From assembly GCA_017116025.1 (NCBI GenBank), contig JAFITR010000063.1, positions 1-8,481 on the forward strand: a stretch of DNA of 8,481 bases, read 5' to 3'. Position numbers and translations under genes: made by a program. Shown here one piece after another: positions 1 through 5,415 of this stretch. The notes beneath the pieces are model-generated. The model was not told where the DNA came from and did no database searches. It saw nothing but the letters and a program-made list of their open reading frames with translations. Every line of letters starts with the position of its first letter. The first letter of the stretch is position 1. This DNA is from Simkania negevensis. Its GTDB lineage: Bacteria; Chlamydiota; Chlamydiia; Chlamydiales; JAFITR01.

Positions 1-30
1 ACCCCCGGACGTTACAACAAATTTAAGCAT
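1..30 (-). CDS. Possible 5' end of an unidentified gene running off the left edge
   Basis: Reading leftward, an ATG at 30-28 opens a frame that stays open to the window edge and gives MLKFVVTSGG. A hydrophobic strand followed by a Gly-rich turn is typical of the start of a nucleotide-binding fold. It resembles the N-terminus of stand-alone phosphopantothenate-cysteine ligases (CoaB), whose first strand usually reads like ILVTSGGT, but ten residues cannot establish this. The frame is also open upstream of the ATG, so the true start could be an earlier TTG or CTG. No good Shine-Dalgarno sequence precedes the ATG. If real, the gene lies about 134 bp downstream of the large FHA-domain gene on the same strand and could be read from the same transcript. 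Confidence 0.3.
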   Translation of the reverse strand, partial: MLKFVVTSGG

Positions 31-153
31 ACAAAGAAACCGCAATAAATCAAGCAAGTTTTTTTGCAGTCGAATTCCCGTTGAATCGCTATATTTTCTT
101 TTTTTTCTCTGCGCTTCTTTGCGCTCTTTCCGTTTTTGCGTTTCTTCCCAGTG
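31..153. other. Short intergenic gap, strand-asymmetric pyrimidine-rich
   Basis: This gap follows the stop of the large minus-strand gene. Its right part (about 95-150) is T/C-rich on the plus strand, so purine-rich on the minus strand, with the short word TTTGCG recurring. I see no convincing promoter, tRNA or conserved RNA. On the minus strand the hairpin at 154-180 is followed by A-rich rather than U-rich sequence, so the gap adds no classical terminator tail. Confidence 0.5.
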
Positions 154-180
154 CCCAGTTAACCTCACGGGTTAACTGGG
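154..180 (-). terminator. Perfect 11-bp hairpin spanning the stop codon of the FHA-domain gene
   Basis: Positions 154-164 (CCCAGTTAACC) are the exact reverse complement of 170-180 (GGTTAACTGGG), with a 5-nt loop at 165-169. The TGA stop of the minus-strand gene occupies 167-165, inside the loop, so the last codons (Val-Asn-Pro) form one arm. The stem is long and perfect enough to fold in the mRNA 3' end. No U-tract follows on either strand, so this is not a standard rho-independent terminator. A role in 3'-end protection or in pausing before a downstream gene is equally possible. Confidence 0.45.
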
Positions 181-3100
181 TAGTCTATGAGCTTCTCAAT
201 CTCGTGTTTGAGCGTTACCTCTTCAGGCAGAGCGATATGTTGGATTTTTGTACGGGCTTGATGAATTTGTTCCATATCGATTGGCGCGCGTGTTTCAAGC
301 TCTACAACTAACGTCTGAATGATCTGCTTCAGTTCTTTTGCGCTTTCAACAGCAAAAGGGACATAACGCGCAACATCTTGCTGTAACGCCTTGGCACGTC
401 GTAACTTCTTTTCGAGACGGCTTATCTGTCTGGACTGATAGTCCCTGTCAATGACAAAAAACCCTTGTTTTTCAGCAAGTTGATATGTCTCGAGGAATGT
501 TTCCAAACGTCCAACATACACATAGAACTTTTTCTGTAACAACAAAGCATCTCTTTGGAGAGAAGCGGCGGCTTGTAACACACCTTGTAAATTCTTTTGG
601 TACTTCTCCCTAAACAGGCTGTACTCCATCTCGTATAAAGATTCTTCTGCTATCAAGCTAACACGCTGTTTCGCATCAAGGAACGCCATCATCAAATCAC
701 GGATGCCAGAGAAGTACGATGCCGTTTCCATCGATAAGCCTATTGGAGAAGTAATGAGGCTTATCACGTCTTCTGCCGGAGTTTCAACAAGGAGCTTCTG
801 CGCCTGTAACACATCGCTCCACAAAGCCCGATCGCTCGCAATATCTTGGTAGAGGAGTCCCGTAGCCTCTTTGACCTGCTGATCACGTACCGCACTTGGA
901 GGGTTTTGAGAAGCATACAGCAGCAGCTGCTGTCCCATCCGTCCAAACTCTCCAACCTCGTCCATCGTACTAAAAGAGACAGAATGAAGAGGGATCTGTA
1001 CAGCTTTTTCTTGAACAGCCTCCAACGCATCTTCTGATTGTTCTAATCCCACCAACGCCTTTTCAGCCTCTTTAAGCAAAGCCTCTTTCCTCTCTTCCGT
1101 CAGCGAAGGAGATTGTTCAACAACACGTACCCCCTCTTCTTCTACTATTTTAAGCTTTCGCAGAGTCGCTTCTGATGGCAAGCGGAGCAGTTGACTCATC
1201 AACAAATCGAATTCGGACATAAAATATTCATGTTCAAGGCTGCTGCTGACATTGGCATTGTGCAAGATGTTGTTGAGGAAGAGACGGTCTTGAGAACGCA
1301 AAAGCTCTCTCTGGCTTGCATATTCCGAAGAGAGGAGGAAGAGGGTTGTTTTGTCCAACACTGAAACTCTTAGAGCCTTGCGATATTCTACGGATTTAAC
1401 AGGATCAAGCCCACCTTCTTCCAAGATCTGAGCAATCTTCTTGGTCACTTGATCGATGCGTTCCAAAGTAGGCGCTTGTTTTATTTGCAACAACAAGACA
1501 TCAAGACGTACATACACATCCGACTTTTCCTTCTTCCCAAAATCAACTTCCGACCCACTAATCAACTTCTGTAATTTTTTTGAAACATATGGATCAAACT
1601 CGTATAAAGCAATCAGCTCAAAAAACTGTGGAAGGCGGTGCTCAATATCTTCGACGACATACTGGTTGAACAAACTCACCAACCCGTCGGCAATCTTTTG
1701 GGCATGCTCCTCTTCAATCTTCTTCTTCGTATTTAATAACGCCGCTTCTCTTTGTTCAAAATTGACAACAGGAGCTGCCTTGTTTTGTTTGATCAAGGCA
1801 TCTCTACGTGCTTGGATGTCAACGACCGCCTGCTGCCTTTCTACCGCCATCTTCACCATCTCGTCTTCAAGATGCGACTCTCTGATGACCAGCGGCTGTT
1901 CTTGCTCTTCAAGAGGCGAGGCAAACCAATCCTCCTCCTTATCCTTAACATCAGCGACCTTTGTGGCAAGGTCCTTCTCTACAAAGACAGCAGAAGGGAG
2001 TAGATCAGCAAAACTGATCATATGTGTCTTCGCATTAAACAGCAGATAACCGATGACGACCATCTTGCCTGGAGCATACGTACGCACAATTTTGTTCGCA
2101 CTGTCCGCAGGTCCCAGCCCATCGCTAGAATAGAGTACAGCCGCAGGATAAGAGGTAAAAGCATCAATGGCGTGAAGTAGTGTAGTGACATCTCTTTCGC
2201 GATACCCAGACCTCATAAGGGGAAGAGTCTTTTTCAGAATGAGGTCGCCAAAAAGATAATATCGTGGGGCATTATAAATTGCATTGATCGCTCCTGGCGA
2301 TAATGTTTTTGTATCAGAAGGCACCAAAAAGCCCATCGAAGGAGCCTTTTTAGCCAACTCTTCCAACAGGACAAGTTTCTCGCTAAAAGCCTTCTGCGCT
2401 ACCTTCTTCATAAAAAAAGAGTCTACAAGAGCTACTTCCTCCAATAGTTCCTTCCACTCATCAATAGCAGCAATCTGACGGATGTCCATCAACGAAGAGA
2501 CGACAACAAACGTTCCCTTCGGAAAAATAGCGGATAAAAAACCCCTGTTAGGATGTGCAACGACGACAAAGTTGGCACCATCCTTGGAGGCCAACACCTG
2601 CAAAGAGTAGGAGGATGTACGGAATTTTCCCTGAGGAGAGAGTGGTGAGACCAACAGATATTGCGAAGGAAGGACTCGCGCTGGACCCCAGGCAACATCG
2701 ATCACATCGTTCCTTCGATCCAAATCCGTTAGGCCATTGATCTTTTTTGTCATCTGTTCGTACGAAAGGGCCATAGCAGCATCTGCAACCCCTTGGATAG
2801 CAAGAAGCTCCTCACGTTTCCTTTCTCTGTCAAAATGCACAGCCAACCAGACAACAGCAATGACAAAAACGACAACGACAAGAGAGAAGAAGGCTCCAAG
2901 CCACCAACGCGTCCTCTGTCTACCTCTCTTTAACAACGCCTCTTTCAAACGGCTCGCTTCTACCAGCGCTGACTCTTCTTCCTCAAACTCCCCTACCTCG
3001 GTGTAATCCTCTAAATCACCTACATCAATGTCCTCTGCACTACCCTTCCACTCCTCAACAGGCTCCCTCACCACCTCTTCTTTGACGCTTTCTTCCTCAG

Positions 3101-3800
3101 GTGCCTCTCCCGGCGCTTCTCCCTCTTCGACAGCCTCCGCTAACTCACCCTCTACAACTTTGCCAGTCTCCTCTTCCTCTTCTTCTTCCTCTTCCTCTTC
3201 TTCTTCCTCTTCCTCCTTTACCGCCCCACCTCTTTCTTCTGCCTCCTGATGCAACAATACTTCTCGAATATCAACAGCTTCTGCCTCAACAAACAGCTCG
3301 TCGAGGTCAAAATCAAGCTGCGGTACCGCTGCGTCTACCTCCGCATCAGCAGCAAAAATTCTTTTGATGTCCGCCAAGTCTTTTTCAAAGTCCACCTCAA
3401 AACCAGCTTCTCCTTCCTCCTCATTGCTCTCTTCAACAACGGACTCAATCTTCTCCTCTTCCCCGCCCTCTTCCTCTACAGGTTTTGTATCCTCCTCAAG
3501 ATGCTTCTCTTCAGAGATTCCATCGAAGAGAAGGTCCACCCCCCCAGCGTGGATATAGTCACCTGTATCAATCTTTACCTTAGTAAAGGAGATGCCGTTG
3601 ACAGTAGAAGAGGGATCGTTTGCCAGATTCTCTACCCAAAACACCCCTTTTTTATCTTCGTAGATGCGTAAGTGCAGATTCTCAAAAGATTTCCCAGGCA
3701 CGCGCAAGTCCACATCCTCGCCCGCCCCTATCGTTACCTCGCTCTTAGAAAATCGTTCCTCCCTAACCCCTTTGTCAGAATGGAGAGTCAGCCTAATCAT
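165..3800 (-). CDS. Very large FHA-domain single-pass membrane protein of unknown function
   Basis: The protein is 1211 residues. Residues 1-93 look like a forkhead-associated (FHA) beta-sandwich: VTIGAGED at 22-29, ENLHLRI at 40-46 and STVNG at 65-69. The usual phosphothreonine-contacting Arg and Ser of FHA domains appear to be replaced (IGA instead of IGR, ENLH instead of SxxH). Residues 94-283 are a strongly acidic, probably disordered linker with sixteen consecutive Glu (196-211). A basic patch (KRGRQRTR, 291-298) precedes one membrane span at about 299-322. This predicts the FHA domain in the cytoplasm and residues 323-1211 in the periplasm. The distal part starts with beta-rich stretches (about 368-445 and 570-607), then is mostly helical, with likely coiled coil at about 638-720, 880-935 and 1125-1210. 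There is no cysteine in the whole chain. The ATG at 3800 is chosen because the FHA fold begins at once and AGGAGG lies upstream. The FHA-linker-TM-periplasm layout matches type III secretion SctD/CdsD, but the length exceeds the roughly 830 residues of CdsD, I see no ring-building domains, and no other secretion gene is adjacent. The reading frame is firm; the function is unknown. Confidence 0.88.
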   Translation of the reverse strand: MIRLTLHSDKGVREERFSKSEVTIGAGEDVDLRVPGKSFENLHLRIYEDKKGVFWVENLANDPSSTVNGISFTKVKIDTGDYIHAGGVDLLFDGISEEKHLEEDTKPVEEEGGEEEKIESVVEESNEEEGEAGFEVDFEKDLADIKRIFAADAEVDAAVPQLDFDLDELFVEAEAVDIREVLLHQEAEERGGAVKEEEEEEEEEEEEEEEETGKVVEGELAEAVEEGEAPGEAPEEESVKEEVVREPVEEWKGSAEDIDVGDLEDYTEVGEFEEEESALVEASRLKEALLKRGRQRTRWWLGAFFSLVVVVFVIAVVWLAVHFDRERKREELLAIQGVADAAMALSYEQMTKKINGLTDLDRRNDVIDVAWGPARVLPSQYLLVSPLSPQGKFRTSSYSLQVLASKDGANFVVVAHPNRGFLSAIFPKGTFVVVSSLMDIRQIAAIDEWKELLEEVALVDSFFMKKVAQKAFSEKLVLLEELAKKAPSMGFLVPSDTKTLSPGAINAIYNAPRYYLFGDLILKKTLPLMRSGYRERDVTTLLHAIDAFTSYPAAVLYSSDGLGPADSANKIVRTYAPGKMVVIGYLLFNAKTHMISFADLLPSAVFVEKDLATKVADVKDKEEDWFASPLEEQEQPLVIRESHLEDEMVKMAVERQQAVVDIQARRDALIKQNKAAPVVNFEQREAALLNTKKKIEEEHAQKIADGLVSLFNQYVVEDIEHRLPQFFELIALYEFDPYVSKKLQKLISGSEVDFGKKEKSDVYVRLDVLLLQIKQAPTLERIDQVTKKIAQILEEGGLDPVKSVEYRKALRVSVLDKTTLFLLSSEYASQRELLRSQDRLFLNNILHNANVSSSLEHEYFMSEFDLLMSQLLRLPSEATLRKLKIVEEEGVRVVEQSPSLTEERKEALLKEAEKALVGLEQSEDALEAVQEKAVQIPLHSVSFSTMDEVGEFGRMGQQLLLYASQNPPSAVRDQQVKEATGLLYQDIASDRALWSDVLQAQKLLVETPAEDVISLITSPIGLSMETASYFSGIRDLMMAFLDAKQRVSLIAEESLYEMEYSLFREKYQKNLQGVLQAAASLQRDALLLQKKFYVYVGRLETFLETYQLAEKQGFFVIDRDYQSRQISRLEKKLRRAKALQQDVARYVPFAVESAKELKQIIQTLVVELETRAPIDMEQIHQARTKIQHIALPEEVTLKHEIEKLIDYPVNP
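3168..3215 (-). repeat. 18-bp tandem repeat encoding the poly-glutamate run
   Basis: On the plus strand the unit CTCTTCCTCTTCTTCTTC occurs at 3171-3188 and again without change at 3189-3206, followed by a partial third copy at 3207-3215. With one extra codon at 3168-3170 it encodes sixteen consecutive Glu (residues 196-211) of the FHA-domain protein, using mixed GAA and GAG codons. The unit is six codons long, so gain or loss of a copy keeps the frame. The exact nucleotide periodicity shows a recent duplication rather than only selection for acidic residues. Confidence 0.8.
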
Positions 3801-3813
3801 CGCACTATATGCC

Positions 3814-3819
3814 CCTCCT
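3814..3819 (-). promoter_or_regulatory. Ribosome binding site of the FHA-domain gene
   Basis: On the minus strand this reads AGGAGG, a perfect anti-Shine-Dalgarno match, with 13 nt between it and the ATG at 3800. That spacing is longer than the usual 5-9 nt. No in-frame ATG, GTG or TTG lies in the gap, so the ATG at 3800 remains the best start. The motif is enclosed by a small 4-bp GCCC/GGGC inverted repeat (3811-3814 with 3821-3824 on the plus strand), too weak to call a riboregulator. Confidence 0.6.
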
Positions 3820-3851
3820 AGGGCTTATCTTCACTACTACGAACGCCTTTA

Positions 3852-3880
3852 CATATAAAACAACCAGCCCCTCTCGTCCA
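3852..3880 (-). promoter_or_regulatory. Candidate sigma-66/70-type promoter for the FHA-domain gene
   Basis: On the minus strand a -35-like TGGACG (3880-3875) is followed after 17 nt by a -10-like TATATG (3857-3852). Each matches its consensus at four of six positions, and the spacing is optimal. It would start transcription near 3845 and give a leader of about 45 nt before the ATG at 3800. This is motif matching by eye only. Confidence 0.35.
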
Positions 3881-3904
3881 GAAGAAAGAGGTTTTGTTAG
3901 CAAG

Positions 3905-3934
3905 TTGAATCTTAATGGTTGAACAATGTATCCT
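3905..3934 (+). promoter_or_regulatory. Candidate promoter for uhpC (and probably dnaE)
   Basis: TTGAAT (3905-3910) and TATCCT (3929-3934) are separated by 18 nt. Each keeps four of six consensus bases. Transcription would begin near 3941, leaving a leader of about 70 nt before the GTG start at 4013. It lies about 25 bp from the candidate promoter of the divergent gene, so a regulator bound between them could affect both. The match is weak and made by eye. Confidence 0.3.
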
Positions 3935-3945
3935 CACTTCAGCAG

Positions 3946-3955
3946 GTCGGCCGAC
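3946..3955. promoter_or_regulatory. Perfect 10-bp palindrome upstream of uhpC, possible operator
   Basis: GTCGGCCGAC is self-complementary over 10 bp and lies just downstream of the predicted uhpC transcription start. It is centred between the two arms of a wider inverted repeat, GTTGAACA (3918-3925) and TGTTCAAC (3988-3995). The position would suit a repressor site, but palindromes of this size also occur by chance. Confidence 0.25.
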
Positions 3956-3984
3956 AGTGCAACACCATAAACAAATAGGCCGTA

Positions 3985-4015
3985 ACGTGTTCAACAACAG
4001 CGAGGTAGACACGTG
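3985..4015 (+). promoter_or_regulatory. uhpC ribosome binding site and GTG start within a possible hairpin
   Basis: GAGGT at 4002-4006 is a good Shine-Dalgarno match, 6 nt before the GTG at 4013-4015, and it decides this start: no ATG lies nearby in frame, and the next Met (residue 37) is inside the first membrane span. ACGTGT (3985-3990) can pair with ACACGT (4009-4014). This would leave GAGGT in an 18-nt loop and partly close the start codon. The stem is only 6 bp, so its stability is doubtful. Confidence 0.5.
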
Positions 4016-5386
4016 AACTTAGTAACAGATCTCCTACGACCTGAGCCACCTCGGGCTACTATCGAAGACACTGAAACAATCAACAAAGAGTACCGCTACT
4101 GGCGTCGGCGTATTTTTTACACCATGTACATAGGGTACGCATTTTACTACTTTACACGTAAAAGCTTTACCTTCGCCATGCCAGCAATGATCGCAGAGTT
4201 GGGCTTTACTAAAAGCGAGTTGGGAATCCTCGCCACTATTCTGTCACTCATGTACGGTGTGAGCAAATTCACTAGCGGCATCTTAAGCGACCGTTCAAAC
4301 CCACGCTATATTATGGGGATAGGACTCATCCTCACCGCCTTGTTTAATTTCTTGTTCGGCCTCTCTTCTTCCCTCCTCTTTTTTGCTATATTCTGGGGAC
4401 TCAATGGATGGTTCCAAGGGTGGGGCTGGCCGCCGTGCGCACGCCTGTTAAGACATTGGTATGCCACATCGGAACGAGGGACGTGGTGGGGAATTTGGAG
4501 CACAGCACACAACGTCGGAGGCGCTTTGATTCCCCTGTTTGCTGTTCTTTGTATCCAATGGTTTGGTTGGCGTGGCGCGCTTTTTATCCCTGCTGGGCTT
4601 TGCCTTGTGGTAGGCTTTATTATCATCAATCGTCTACGCGACACTCCTCAATCGCTAGGCCTTCCCTCTATTGAACAATACAAAGAAGACCTCCCTCCTT
4701 CGCTCTATAACGCAGAACAAGAACAAACGTTGCCCGTCAAAGAGATCCTCTTTAAACATGTGTTGAACAACAAATACATCTGGATCCTCTCCATCTCCTA
4801 CTTCTTCGTCTATGTCATACGCACAGCAGTGAATGATTGGTCAATACTCTACCTTGTGGAGACCAAAGGCCTCTCCCTTTTGGCTGCAGGGGGCTGCGTC
4901 TTTTGGTTTGAAGTGGGCGGATTTTTCGGCATTCTAACAGCAGGATGGGCATCGGACAAAATTTTCCACGGAAGGCGTGTTCCTATGATGGTCATCTTCT
5001 CCGCAGGCATCCTCTTTGCCATAGCAAGCATGTGGTTCGTCCCGGCAGGGCAAATAATCATGCTCTCCCTCTCCCTCTTCCTCGTCGGCTATCTCATCTT
5101 CGGCCCACAGATGCTCACAGGGATCGCAGCAGCAGAGATGACACACAAGAAAGCAGCAGCAACATCATCAGGATTTGCCGGGTTGTTTGGCTATGTCGGA
5201 GCAGCAGCAGCAGGCTATCCCATTGGGAAAGTAGCGCAGAGCTGGGGATGGCAAGGTTATTTTATCATCTTGGGAGTCTGTGCCATCGCTGTGCTCTTCC
5301 TCCTCACACCTCTATGGTCAATATCATCTGAAAGTGGCAAAGTGGTCGATAGCAAGGGTTCATTAAAAGAAGCCCAAGCGAAATAA
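4013..5386 (+). CDS. uhpC: Hexose-phosphate:phosphate antiporter, UhpC type (MFS/OPA family)
   Basis: This 457-residue inner-membrane transporter belongs to the organophosphate:phosphate antiporter family (UhpT, UhpC, GlpT). In chlamydiae the UhpC homologue imports host glucose-6-phosphate in exchange for phosphate, rather than acting as the sensor it is in E. coli. Twelve spans are visible, roughly at 33-58, 67-92, 97-115, 119-140, 163-184, 186-206, 252-280, 288-312, 322-343, 348-372, 382-405 and 411-432, with the central loop at 207-251. The family signature GWFQGWGWPPCARLL (132-146) and AHNVGG (165-170) are intact. Arg49 (FTRKSF) and Arg270 (YVIRTA) match the two phosphate-binding arginines of GlpT/UhpT, and His166 matches the GlpT substrate-site histidine. 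MFS loop motifs are at about 89-102 and 310-323. Length is normal for the family. Translation starts at GTG, set by GAGGT 6 nt upstream. dnaE follows 29 bp later on the same strand with no terminator, so the two are probably co-transcribed. Family assignment is firm; substrate is inferred. Confidence 0.93.
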   Translation: MNLVTDLLRPEPPRATIEDTETINKEYRYWRRRIFYTMYIGYAFYYFTRKSFTFAMPAMIAELGFTKSELGILATILSLMYGVSKFTSGILSDRSNPRYIMGIGLILTALFNFLFGLSSSLLFFAIFWGLNGWFQGWGWPPCARLLRHWYATSERGTWWGIWSTAHNVGGALIPLFAVLCIQWFGWRGALFIPAGLCLVVGFIIINRLRDTPQSLGLPSIEQYKEDLPPSLYNAEQEQTLPVKEILFKHVLNNKYIWILSISYFFVYVIRTAVNDWSILYLVETKGLSLLAAGGCVFWFEVGGFFGILTAGWASDKIFHGRRVPMMVIFSAGILFAIASMWFVPAGQIIMLSLSLFLVGYLIFGPQMLTGIAAAEMTHKKAAATSSGFAGLFGYVGAAAAGYPIGKVAQSWGWQGYFIILGVCAIAVLFLLTPLWSISSESGKVVDSKGSLKEAQAK

Positions 5387-5415
5387 AGAAGTATGACACA
5401 ATAAAAAGAACGATC

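Noticed and set aside
81..311. Plus-strand TTG-start frame of 76 residues with a signal-peptide-like beginning (MNRYIFFFFSALLCALS)
   Set aside because: The hydrophobic start comes from a T-rich tract, there is no Shine-Dalgarno sequence, and the rest lies antisense to the end of the FHA-domain gene, where the frame has no recognisable content.
1456..2049. 197-residue plus-strand frame
   Set aside because: It is fully antisense to the FHA-domain gene, Ser/Cys-rich in the manner of a shadow frame, and without a start signal. The minus-strand frame is far longer and has clear domain structure.
3171..3215. CRISPR-like short repeat
   Set aside because: The units are contiguous with no spacers, encode glutamate in frame, and are low-complexity.
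3028..3249. Plus-strand frame encoding a poly-serine protein
   Set aside because: It is the complement of the poly-glutamate repeat and its acidic flanks; low-complexity shadow.
165..3800. Naming the large FHA protein sctD/cdsD outright
   Set aside because: Only the broad layout agrees. The length is much greater, ring-building domains are not visible, and no type III secretion gene is adjacent.
3818..4012. 64-residue minus-strand frame filling the divergent intergenic region, starting with GTG
   Set aside because: No ribosome binding site, no recognisable domain, and it overlaps candidate promoters for both flanking genes.
3801..4012. tRNA or small structured RNA in the divergent gap
   Set aside because: No cloverleaf arms or conserved T-loop motif could be found. 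The CCTCT/AGAGG pairing at about 3870-3892 is a 5-bp stem with a large loop and no plus-strand gene upstream to terminate.
5393..5404. ATG at 5393 as an alternative start before dnaE
   Set aside because: It is out of frame with dnaE and meets a stop after three codons (ATG ACA CAA TAA).
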